Part shown: in pieces, positions 24,748 through 31,727 of the stretch | Layout: every line of letters begins with the position of its first letter | Position numbering within the stretch: the stretch's first letter is position 1 | From: Candidatus Omnitrophota bacterium | Lineage (GTDB): Bacteria; Omnitrophota; Gorgyraeia; Gorgyraeales; Gorgyraeaceae | Length of the DNA: 43,439 nucleotides | Assembly (NCBI GenBank): GCA_030649895.1 | Contig: JAUSEX010000037.1 | Coordinates: 67,815 to 111,253 of the forward strand | Direction of reading: 5' to 3' | Program-made: the position numbers and the translations under genes | The notes under the pieces: generated by a model | Database searches by the model: none | What the model was told of the DNA's origin: nothing | The model's input: only the letters and a program-made list of their open reading frames with translations

Positions 24748-25302
24748 ATGAGATTATTTTTGCTGATAGCGCTAGCTTGTTCTGTTGCAGGATGTTCGTC
24801 CGGAAATAATAATACAGGGAATGAGATTATCGCGCAGATAAATAAATACAAGATGACGACGGAGGATTTCAGGTATGAGCTTAAAAATGTGCCGTACGAT
24901 GAAGCAGCGTCTTTAAAAACAGAAGACGGAAGAAAAAGATATCTGGGCGGCCTTATAGAAAAAGAGGTGCTGTTGCAGGAAGCGCAGCGCCAGAACATAG
25001 ACAGGGAAAAAGACTTTATGAAAAGTATAGAGAATTACTGGGAACAGGCGCTTCTCAGGACGCTTCTCGAAAGAAAAAGTAAAGAGATCTCAGGCCTGAT
25101 CCATGTTTATGATAATGAGATAGAGGAGTACTACAAGAGCTCAGGGGAAGACATGTCTTTTTCAAAGGTTAAAAATGAGATAAGGGATATAATAAAACAG
25201 AGTAAAGAGACCGAAGCAATGGCCGCATGGATAGATGATTTGAAAAAGAATTCTTATATAAAAGTGAATGAAACAGTTTTGAAGTCTCTGGCCGCAGAAT
25301 AA
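24748..25302 (+). CDS. Lipoprotein with SurA-N-like helical domain
   Basis: The signal peptide ends in a lipobox (VAG|C at residues 14-17), so the mature protein should be a lipoprotein. The rest (about 30-184) is alpha-helical with the pattern of SurA/EpsD-type chaperone N-domains: a short strand EIIAQINKYKMTTEDF, then RKRYLGGLIEKEVLLQEAQR, ending in helices around IRDIIKQSKETEAMAAWIDD. No PPIase domain is present. Such lipoproteins are found in exopolysaccharide loci next to Wzz-like proteins, which matches the upstream gene. The function is inferred only at the level of periplasmic chaperone or assembly factor. Confidence 0.65.
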   Translation: MRLFLLIALACSVAGCSSGNNNTGNEIIAQINKYKMTTEDFRYELKNVPYDEAASLKTEDGRKRYLGGLIEKEVLLQEAQRQNIDREKDFMKSIENYWEQALLRTLLERKSKEISGLIHVYDNEIEEYYKSSGEDMSFSKVKNEIRDIIKQSKETEAMAAWIDDLKKNSYIKVNETVLKSLAAE

Positions 25303-25315
25303 CAATAGAAAGGGC

Positions 25316-25434
25316 GGTTCGGGATTAAATCGTTTCGCAAGTAAAAGAGGTCCTTCGGCGTCTACAATGCCCCCTATTCGTCGCATTGTCTTACGCCGCC
25401 TCAGGATCAAATTTGCTTTGCAAATTTGGGAGGG
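25316..25434 (+). repeat. Leader repeat, copy E (decayed unit plus intact unit)
   Basis: The first, decayed unit is 25316-25350 (ggttcgggattaaatc, then aagaggtcc). The intact unit (25349-25434) has stem GGCGTCTACAATGC (25357-25370) with GCATTGTCTTACGCC (25383-25397), then the AT hairpin CAAATTTGC (25408-25416), TTT, GCAAATTTG (25420-25428), then GGGAGGG. ATG 25442 follows. Compared with copy C, both sides of the apical stem have changed while pairing is kept. Confidence 0.8.
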
Positions 25435-25441
25435 TATTTAT

Positions 25442-26035
25442 ATGGGTTATAAGCGGAAAAATTATTTCATAAGCAAGGCGTTTCAATCCGAGTTTATATT
25501 GAAGTTCTGTGGTCTTGTGATAGCCGGTTCAGTAGTGTTCGGAATAATATTGTATGTATTCTCCAAAAATACGCTTACAACATCTTTTGAGAACTCCAGG
25601 CTTGTGATCAAAAGCACGGCTGATTATATTTTCCCGGGGCTTTTGTTTGGCGGGCTATTGGTGGCGGTATTTACAGCTATTGCAGCCGGGGTGACCGTGA
25701 TGTTCATGACTCATAGGATAGCCGGCCCTATGTACAGATTCGAGAAATATATAAGCGAAATAGGTTCAGGCAAACTTTATTGCGATCTAAAGATCAGACA
25801 GAAGGATCAGCTTCAAAATATGGTCGGCGCTTTGAACAAAATGACGGATGATATTAAGCTCGGACTTAGCGAGATAAATATAGTTTCTGCAAAATTAGAT
25901 AGACTTATCGAAGAGCTTTCGGACAGCTCAAGCAGGGAGATACTTTTAAAAGAGGACATAAAAAGGATAGTCGGCGAACTTAAGAAAGATAAGCAGAATC
26001 TATCAAGGGCGTTGGGATATTTTAAAATTAAATAA
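25442..26035 (+). CDS. Membrane protein with HAMP-like domain, no output domain
   Basis: A 197-residue protein with two transmembrane helices (FILKFCGLVIAGSVVFGIIL, and LLFGGLLVAVFTAIAAGVTV). A HAMP-like segment follows (THRIAGPMYRFEKYISEIG, then DQLQNMVGALNKMTDDI), and the C-terminus is a helical coiled coil. There is no kinase, cyclase or chemotaxis-signalling domain, so it may act by protein contact. The start is ATG 25442 with GGGAGGG upstream; the in-frame ATG at 25367 falls inside the repeat and is rejected. It follows an exopolysaccharide-like pair. Confidence 0.7.
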   Translation: MGYKRKNYFISKAFQSEFILKFCGLVIAGSVVFGIILYVFSKNTLTTSFENSRLVIKSTADYIFPGLLFGGLLVAVFTAIAAGVTVMFMTHRIAGPMYRFEKYISEIGSGKLYCDLKIRQKDQLQNMVGALNKMTDDIKLGLSEINIVSAKLDRLIEELSDSSSREILLKEDIKRIVGELKKDKQNLSRALGYFKIK

Positions 26036-26074
26036 AACCAGCTGTGAGGCTTAATATGTCAGTCGGTTTTATTT
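26030..26074 (+). terminator. Terminator-like hairpin at the end of the HAMP gene
   Basis: AAATAAAACC (26030-26039) pairs with GGTTTTATTT (26065-26074), extended inward by GCTG/CAGT-type pairs with one mismatch. It overlaps the stop codon. The 3' side is T-rich, so it could end transcripts; AT-rich stems of this kind are weak evidence. Confidence 0.35.
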
Positions 26075-26109
26075 ATCCTGAGGAGCCGAAGGCGACAAAG
26101 GATCTCAAG

Positions 26110-26670
26110 ATGAAGGTTATAAAATATTTAATTTTAATAGCTATAATATGTTTGTCTATTTCTGCAAAAAGCGCTTATTCTCAGGAAGAAGACAGGAGCT
26201 TTTTTTCTTCTAAATACTGTTCTGTATTTTACGGGAACGACGTGGATCTAAGGAAGGTAAACAGGCGGTTAAATCTAGGTTTTTCTAATTTTTACAACCC
26301 AAGGGGCCATAAAGAAAGCCCTGGTATTTCAACGGCTGACATTATAGCTGACAAGCTTGACGCTATTTTCAACAAGGCAGAAGAGATACTTGATATGCAT
26401 CCTGCCAGGATCCACGTTGCCATTAATATATATAAAACTCAGAAAGAACTGGATCAGGTATACGAAGAATTTTTTAACGAGCCGAACAAGGCTGTTTCAT
26501 TCTATATATATAAAACAAACACTATTTATACCGTAGAATCCCAATTGACAGAAAATATACTTGCCCATGAAATGGCGCATTGTATCATAGACTGTTACTT
26601 TGTAATGCTGCCTCCCAGAAAGATCCAGGAAATGCTGGCTGTTTACGTGGATGTTCATCTAAAAGATTAA
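26110..26670 (+). CDS. Exported HExxH (gluzincin-like) small protein
   Basis: ATG 26110 begins a clear signal peptide (MKVIKYLILIAIICLSISAK, cleaved near SAYSQ), with AAAGGA upstream; longer in-frame starts at 26044 and 26056 would bury it and are rejected. The 186-residue protein has a metallopeptidase-like motif HEMAH (residues 153-157) in the helix ENILAHEMAHCIIDCYF. It then has an E in QEMLAVYVDVH that could be the third zinc ligand, as in peptidase MA-like proteins. The catalytic region is at the very end, so the protein is short for a protease and may be a binding or regulatory variant. A related, larger HELTH protein is encoded at 40099. Confidence 0.65.
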   Translation: MKVIKYLILIAIICLSISAKSAYSQEEDRSFFSSKYCSVFYGNDVDLRKVNRRLNLGFSNFYNPRGHKESPGISTADIIADKLDAIFNKAEEILDMHPARIHVAINIYKTQKELDQVYEEFFNEPNKAVSFYIYKTNTIYTVESQLTENILAHEMAHCIIDCYFVMLPPRKIQEMLAVYVDVHLKD

Positions 26671-26718
26671 TGAAAAAAAGTTTACAAAATAATATAATTA
26701 TTTAGTTTGCTTCGCTTC

Positions 26719-26747
26719 TTGAAGAGATATATTTAATATGGTAGAAT
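26719..26747 (+). promoter_or_regulatory. Promoter of the sensor kinase gene (leaderless transcript predicted)
   Basis: TTGAAG (26719-26724), a 17-bp spacer and TAGAAT (26742-26747) match sigma-70 boxes. The start codon ATG is at 26754, six bases past the -10 box. Transcription would begin at or within a base or two of the A of the ATG. No ribosome-binding site precedes the start, in agreement with a leaderless mRNA. Confidence 0.6.
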
Positions 26748-26753
26748 TCTTAT

Positions 26754-29417
26754 ATGCGCATAAGTAGAAAAATAGGCCTGAGTTTTTTTATAACGTTCCT
26801 ATTGGTAATACTTTTAGGAGCGCTTTCCATTTACAGCCTTAGACACGTATATAAAGGCCTGGACCAGGTTTTTTCAAAAGAACTCCCTGCTTCTAGGATA
26901 ACATACCAGATAGCCATCTCAATGGAAGACAGCTTGTCGGAATTAAATAAGTTCCTTGTGACAAAGAATGAAAATTTTAAAACAGATTACGAGCGTTCTT
27001 ATAACCAGATGCAGGATAATATAAGAGGCCTTAAGAGTTTTATTGTCCTGGAAGAGGAAAAGGCGCTTTTTGAAAAGGTAAAAGAGCTGGCTGCGGATAT
27101 AAATAATATTTCCAGCGCCATATTCAGCGACACATTGAAGACAAAAGACCTGATCAAAGACCTTGTAAGGTTTGAGATGAAATACAGAGGCAATCTTTAT
27201 AAGCTTTTTGATTTCGAAGAGGATAAAATGTTTTCAGAAAAAGATCTCCTGCTGGTCAACGCCCAGCACATCCCGGCATCCCAGCTTATCATAGAAGCGA
27301 AGTCTAAGATTTCAGATATTATGGACAGCCTGATGAGATACGCTCTTTCAGACAAGGAAAAAGAACCGGCGTTTTTTGCAGACAAACTTTCAAGTCTTGA
27401 TAAATATATAAAAGATTACAAGAACTATCATGGGTATGCGCTTTCTGAAAAGGAGCGTTTAATAGCATCGGAGCTTTTGGGCCTATCGGAGAATATTAAG
27501 TCTAAAGCAGAAGCCATCGTGGAACTTAAGAAGGATACAAAGGTCCAGCTGGAGGATCTTTTTATAAAGGAAAAAGAGATTATGGATACGCTGGATAGCG
27601 CCATAAATTCAAGAAAGGTCAGGATTTCTTCCAAACTAGGGCTGGGCAATGCCCTGACAGAAGATATCCCGGCAGTCCATAGTATTTCCAAGATAGAGAA
27701 AGATGTCACCCAGTCGTGGAGATTGAGCGGCAAATATATACTTACAGGAGACGATGCGTATAAAAGCTCATACTACGCTTTGAGGCAGGCTATAGAAAGG
27801 GAGCTTAAGGATTACGAGGTGCATGCAAGACTCAGGTCCAGGGATAAATTTTTAGAAACAATCATGCAAGCTGATAAGGGGATAGCGGAAAACATAGATT
27901 CCGATATGGATATGTTTAATATCAGGGAAAAAGGCTATAACGATATAGTATCGATGAAATTAGATTTGCAGAAGAAGATAGCAGGGTTATCCGCCAAAAA
28001 TGACAGCATAATAAAAGAAGCCAGAGAATCAGGGGAGGTCTTCAGTCAGCTGGTTTCCGTAAGATGGATCCTGGCCAGGATTGACTCCGAGATATCTGAT
28101 GCAGAGAGGCTGGTTATGAATTATCTCTCCGATCAGGAGAAGACATACAAGAGTCTTTATTCGGAATTATATTTTAGTATGAAAAAGCGTATAAATACTT
28201 ACAGAAATTCAAGCGCGCCTGACAAAGATATAGTGTCTATAAATGAAATAGAATCGAGCCTGGACAAGTTTAATTCTCTGATACTGAATGTCATGGACAG
28301 CCACGATAAAATTATAAAAGAAAGAGGATGGGATATCGTAAAACTGGAAGATGAGTTAAAATCCGATCTCCATAAGGAAGTCGAGAATGAACTAAAACAG
28401 ATAGAGAAGAATAAAATAGATATCAGGAACAGGATCGCGACTATAAACACGCTGATATTTCTTATAATGGCAGCCGTAGCTTTTATAGCCGGATTTGTAG
28501 TTTTTTATACAACCAAATCCATAACAAATCCTATACAGGAACTGCATAACGGCGCTGAATTAATAGGCCGCGGCAACCTGGATTACAGGCTAAACATAAA
28601 GACAGGAGATGAAATAGAAGAACTCGCAGAAGGGTTTAATAAGATGGCGGGTGAATTAAAAGGCCTTTATACTAATTTGGAGAATAAGGTTAGGGAGAGG
28701 ACAGAGCAGCTGGCTGAGGCCAATGAAGCCCTTGGAAGGACAAACAAAGAATTGGATGATTTTACTTATATAGTGTCGCATGATTTGAAAGAGCCGTTGA
28801 GAGGCGTGAAGGCATTCTCGAAACTTCTCGTAGAAGATTATTCCGGCAAGCTGGACGACGAAGGCAGGGAATATTTGAAGACAATATCCGATTCCAGCGT
28901 AAGGATGACGAGGCTGATAGAAGATCTTCTGAGCCTATCTCGCATAGGAAGGATTAAAAACGTAGAATCCGACATAGACCTTAACGAGGTGCTATCGGAT
29001 GTTAAGAAAAATCTGGTATACGCCCTTGAAGAAAGAAAGGTAGAGCTGACTGTTAATCCAGGTTTTCCGAAGGTTACATGCGACAAGATAAGGATATCAG
29101 AGGTTTTTTCAAATCTGGTTTCAAACGCCATTAAATATACCAAGAAAGATATAAAGCCAGTTATCGAAATCGGCTGGTCTGATAAAAAAGATTTCTATGA
29201 GTTTTATGTAAAGGACAATGGCATAGGCATAGAAAAGCAGTATTATGATAAAATATTCCAAATATTCCAGAGGCTGCATGCCAAAGGCGAATATGAAGGT
29301 ACCGGCGCAGGCCTTACTATTGTAAAAAAGATAGTGGAGAATCACAGCGGCAAGATATGGGTGGAATCAGAAGTCGGCGCAGGCAGCAAATTTTATTTTA
29401 CGTTGCCTAAAACATAA
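26754..29417 (+). CDS. Large transmembrane sensor histidine kinase
   Basis: An 887-residue kinase. TM1 (about 8-28) leads to a long helical extracytoplasmic region (about 30-560) made of at least two four-helix-bundle-like segments. TM2 is about 563-587, and a HAMP domain follows (SITNPIQELHNGAELIGRGN). The HisKA motif is FTYIVSHDLKEPLRG with phospho-acceptor His676. The HATPase has an N box (SNLVSNAIKYTKKD), G1 (VKDNGIGIE), an F box (IFQRLHAK) and G2 (GTGAGLTIVKK). The HDLKEPLR form is usual in phytochrome-like kinases. The signal is unknown. The next gene starts directly after its stop and codes for a receiver-kinase partner. It has no ribosome-binding site. Confidence 0.95.
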   Translation: MRISRKIGLSFFITFLLVILLGALSIYSLRHVYKGLDQVFSKELPASRITYQIAISMEDSLSELNKFLVTKNENFKTDYERSYNQMQDNIRGLKSFIVLEEEKALFEKVKELAADINNISSAIFSDTLKTKDLIKDLVRFEMKYRGNLYKLFDFEEDKMFSEKDLLLVNAQHIPASQLIIEAKSKISDIMDSLMRYALSDKEKEPAFFADKLSSLDKYIKDYKNYHGYALSEKERLIASELLGLSENIKSKAEAIVELKKDTKVQLEDLFIKEKEIMDTLDSAINSRKVRISSKLGLGNALTEDIPAVHSISKIEKDVTQSWRLSGKYILTGDDAYKSSYYALRQAIERELKDYEVHARLRSRDKFLETIMQADKGIAENIDSDMDMFNIREKGYNDIVSMKLDLQKKIAGLSAKNDSIIKEARESGEVFSQLVSVRWILARIDSEISDAERLVMNYLSDQEKTYKSLYSELYFSMKKRINTYRNSSAPDKDIVSINEIESSLDKFNSLILNVMDSHDKIIKERGWDIVKLEDELKSDLHKEVENELKQIEKNKIDIRNRIATINTLIFLIMAAVAFIAGFVVFYTTKSITNPIQELHNGAELIGRGNLDYRLNIKTGDEIEELAEGFNKMAGELKGLYTNLENKVRERTEQLAEANEALGRTNKELDDFTYIVSHDLKEPLRGVKAFSKLLVEDYSGKLDDEGREYLKTISDSSVRMTRLIEDLLSLSRIGRIKNVESDIDLNEVLSDVKKNLVYALEERKVELTVNPGFPKVTCDKIRISEVFSNLVSNAIKYTKKDIKPVIEIGWSDKKDFYEFYVKDNGIGIEKQYYDKIFQIFQRLHAKGEYEGTGAGLTIVKKIVENHSGKIWVESEVGAGSKFYFTLPKT

Positions 29418-30587
29418 ATGGCGCGTGACGCCAGGAAAAATATGGCTAAAGAAAAATTAAGAGTATTGATGGTAGAGGATAATCCCACAGACGCGCTTAT
29501 TTCAAAAAAGAGGCTTCAGAAAGACGAAGCGTTTGAGTATGAAATCGCGCATTTTGTTTCAGGAGAAGACGCGCTTTTGAATCTGGAAAATAATTCCTAT
29601 GATATAATGCTTTTGGATTATAATCTTCCCAAGAGAAGCGGGTTAGATACGTTGAGGGAAATAAAGGCCAAAAATATAGAGATGCCTATCATAATGATTA
29701 CAGGCCAGGGCGATGAGCAGGTGGCGGTCACGCTTATAAAAGAGGGGGCGTTTGATTATCTGCCAAAAAGAGACGGGTATGAAGATTCCATACCTCTCAT
29801 GATAAGAAAAACAATAGCTGAATTCAGGGCAAAATCAGAGAGGGAAAGGCTGCAGAAAGAAATCGCCTTGAAAAAAGAAGAGCTTGAAAAGACAAACGCC
29901 CAGCTTATGGAATTAGACAGGATGAAATCAGATTTTGTCTCCAATGTGGTGCATGAATTAAGGACGCCTCTTACCATAATAAAAGGCAACCTGGATAATA
30001 TCGATAAGGGTTTTGCAGGAGAGGTTCAGCCAAAACAGAAAGAGATCTTGGAGGATGTTTTTAAGGTGATAAACAGGCTCTCCAGACTGACCAATGATCT
30101 GCTGGACCTTTCTAAGATAGAGTCAGGAAGGATGGAGCTTAATATAGAGGGCCTGGATATAATTGCGCTGGCCAGTGAGGTCATGAAGACATTTGAGACA
30201 TTGGTCGAGAGTAAACATATAGGCCTTGTTAAGGAATTTTCAGAAAAGGCGGTAACCGTAAACGCTGACAGAGATAAACTAACGCAGGTTTTTATAAATC
30301 TAATGGGCAATGCCATAAAATTTACCGATAAAGGTAGCGTGACTGTAAGGATAATTGAGCTTCAGGAAGAGGTGCAGGTAGAGATACAGGATACAGGGCC
30401 TGGCATACCGCATGACCAGATAGATAAGATTTTTGATAAGTTTGTAAGGGTGGTTGCTGAGAAAAAAGAAGGGACAGGACTAGGCTTACCGATAGCAAAA
30501 GATATTGTAGTCCTCCATAAAGGCCGTATAAGGGTAGAGAGCGAAAGCGGTAAAGGTTCCAAGTTCATTTTTACAGTCCCAAAGTAG
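29418..30587 (+). CDS. Receiver-domain histidine kinase (hybrid, REC-HisKA-HATPase)
   Basis: A 389-residue cytoplasmic protein. A receiver domain (about 14-135) carries the acidic pair in MVEDNPTDA, the phospho-acceptor Asp67 (MLLDYNLPKRSG), the Thr in ITGQGDE and the Lys in LPKRDG. A coiled linker (about 135-170) leads to HisKA with His179 (FVSNVVHELRTPLTIIKGN). The HATPase has MGNAIKFTDKG, IQDTGPGIP and GTGLGLPIAKDIV. The receiver at the N-terminus suggests it takes phosphate from the upstream sensor kinase and then controls its own kinase. The start ATG directly follows the TAA of the previous gene; a second ATG at 29442 is possible. No DNA-binding output is encoded here. Confidence 0.95.
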   Translation: MARDARKNMAKEKLRVLMVEDNPTDALISKKRLQKDEAFEYEIAHFVSGEDALLNLENNSYDIMLLDYNLPKRSGLDTLREIKAKNIEMPIIMITGQGDEQVAVTLIKEGAFDYLPKRDGYEDSIPLMIRKTIAEFRAKSERERLQKEIALKKEELEKTNAQLMELDRMKSDFVSNVVHELRTPLTIIKGNLDNIDKGFAGEVQPKQKEILEDVFKVINRLSRLTNDLLDLSKIESGRMELNIEGLDIIALASEVMKTFETLVESKHIGLVKEFSEKAVTVNADRDKLTQVFINLMGNAIKFTDKGSVTVRIIELQEEVQVEIQDTGPGIPHDQIDKIFDKFVRVVAEKKEGTGLGLPIAKDIVVLHKGRIRVESESGKGSKFIFTVPK

Positions 30588-30646
30588 ATATTTTATTTTT
30601 TTGTCGTATTTATTTAGACTTTTAATAAGATGAAAAAAAGTTTGTT

Positions 30647-30676
30647 TTTACAGGTTTTATAGGGCATACTTATAGT
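30647..30676 (+). promoter_or_regulatory. Weak promoter candidate before the first paralogue gene
   Basis: TTTACA (30647-30652) and TATAGT (30671-30676) are separated by 18 bp. The ribosome-binding site AAGGAG (30680-30685) lies close to the expected start of transcription, so a slightly earlier start may be used. The rest of the gap from 30588 is AT-rich without other clear signals. Confidence 0.35.
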
Positions 30677-30694
30677 GAGAAGGAGTATAGCTGT

Positions 30695-31069
30695 ATGAAG
30701 GTTAAAAATGTCGCAATTTTAGCTTGCGTAGCTGTTATTCTGCTCTATTATGCTGCAGGGAACTCTTTTGCGGATTCTGCGAAAATAAAAAGCGTTATGA
30801 AAATAAACAGGATGAACAGTTATATAATACTGATAAATTATGAGACACGCGAAACCTGGACAGATAGCCTTCTTTTTAAAATTTATTGTAAATTCGATGG
30901 AGGAGATTTTGTATTTACAAGCGCATCTCTCAGCAATGTCCAACAGGGGTGGCATAAGACAGAGATAGGCATAGCGGATGTCATGAGAAAAAGATACGGC
31001 TCTTTAAGGGAGTACAAGATAGAGCTATACTGTAAAGGCATATTAATAGACACCAAGAGCGGTTACTAA
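30695..31069 (+). CDS. Small exported protein, unknown family (paralogue 1 of 2)
   Basis: A 124-residue protein with an N-terminal signal peptide (AILACVAVILLYYAAGNSFA). The mature part shares a clear pattern with the next gene: (I)NYETxxxWTDxLxxKxxCxF, FTS, GWHKxEI, RxRYG, YxxExYxKGIL. The spacing of beta-like strands suggests a small beta-sandwich. No known family is recognised. AAGGAG precedes ATG 30695. It is the first of a tandem duplicate pair after the two-component genes; a link to that signal system is only positional. Confidence 0.65.
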   Translation: MKVKNVAILACVAVILLYYAAGNSFADSAKIKSVMKINRMNSYIILINYETRETWTDSLLFKIYCKFDGGDFVFTSASLSNVQQGWHKTEIGIADVMRKRYGSLREYKIELYCKGILIDTKSGY

Positions 31070-31111
31070 TACGCTTTTCTATTGATCGATTCAAAAATCG
31101 ATTCAAAAATC

Positions 31112-31140
31112 TTGACTAATTTAAAATTTGGCAGTATAAT
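31112..31140 (+). promoter_or_regulatory. Strong sigma-70 promoter before paralogue 2
   Basis: TTGACT (31112-31117), a 17-bp spacer and TATAAT (31135-31140): one mismatch to consensus in total. The start codon is at 31154, so the leader would be only about 5-8 bases with no ribosome-binding site. Just upstream, ATCGATTCAAAA is repeated in tandem (31085-31109, with one partial repeat), a possible regulator site. Confidence 0.75.
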
Positions 31141-31153
31141 TTTAATATAAAAT

Positions 31154-31522
31154 ATGCGTAAGATAAAATGCGTCGTAATATTAGTATTGATTTTGTCTTT
31201 TTTGGGTATAGATTTTTGCCTGGCTGCAAGTTCTTTTATACAAAATATATCGAAGATACGCAAGTCAGACGGTTATGCATTCAAGATTAATTACGAGACT
31301 ACACAAGAATGGACAGACGGCTTGATTCTAAAACTTTTCTGCGTATTCTCTAAAGGCGCGGAACTTTCTTTTACAAGCACGGTGGGCAATAACCTTAAAA
31401 GTGGCTGGCATAAAATAGAGATAAAAGTCCCGAAAGTCTACAGGGAAAGGTATGGGTATGTAAAGGATTACCGCGTGGAAATGTATTCGAAAGGCATTCT
31501 TGTTTCTATAAAAAGTATGTAA
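31154..31522 (+). CDS. Small exported protein, unknown family (paralogue 2 of 2)
   Basis: A 122-residue protein with a signal peptide (CVVILVLILSFLGIDFCLA). It aligns along its whole length with the protein encoded at 30695: INYETTQEWTDGLILKLFC, FTSTV, GWHKIEIKV, RERYGYVKDYRVEMYSKGIL. About half of the shared positions look identical or similar. It has its own strong promoter and a nearly leaderless start, unlike paralogue 1, so the two copies may be expressed under different conditions. Function unknown. Confidence 0.68.
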   Translation: MRKIKCVVILVLILSFLGIDFCLAASSFIQNISKIRKSDGYAFKINYETTQEWTDGLILKLFCVFSKGAELSFTSTVGNNLKSGWHKIEIKVPKVYRERYGYVKDYRVEMYSKGILVSIKSM

Positions 31523-31543
31523 GCGGGGGGCGTAAGCTACAGA

Positions 31544-31580
31544 GCCCTTTTAGTAAACTTTCTCAGCTTGCTAAAAGGGC
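31544..31580. repeat. Hairpin after paralogue 2
   Basis: GCCCTTTTAG (31544-31553) pairs exactly with CTAAAAGGGC (31571-31580) around a 17-base loop. No T-run follows, so it is an uncertain terminator. The gap after it (31581-31652) contains a faint remnant of the leader repeat (gggattaattcgcag, then tttcgtaagtctaaggag). Confidence 0.5.
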
Positions 31581-31652
31581 GGGATTAATTCGCAGACGGT
31601 TTTTGGCCTACAATTTACGTCACTTTGTTTCGTAAGTCTAAGGAGATTCAAT

Positions 31653-31727
31653 ATGTCAATGACTAGAAAGAACAGAAGGGCAGATCAAAAGAGAAAGAGA
31701 AAAGGCAAGCGGCATGCAAGGAAGTAG
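31653..31727 (+). CDS. Very short, highly basic ORF (24 codons)
   Basis: ATG 31653 follows a strong ribosome-binding site (AAGGAG, eight bases upstream). The frame codes for 24 residues, over half of them Lys, Arg or His (starts MSMTRKNRRADQKRKRKGKR), and ends at TAG 31725-31727. The charge recalls tiny ribosome-bound basic proteins, but no family is recognised. Its end overlaps the pfk start at 31714 by 14 bp, so it could couple translation to pfk. Being short, it might be only a leader peptide or chance. Confidence 0.45.
   Translation: MSMTRKNRRADQKRKRKGKRHARK

Noticed and set aside
709-25434. CRISPR array
   Set aside because: The repeats are kilobases apart, each is tied to a gene start, and there is no regular spacer pattern or cas gene.
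26674-26698. Promoter with TTTACA and TATAAT before the sensor kinase
   Set aside because: The two boxes are only six bases apart, too close to work together; the pair at 26719-26747 has the right spacing.
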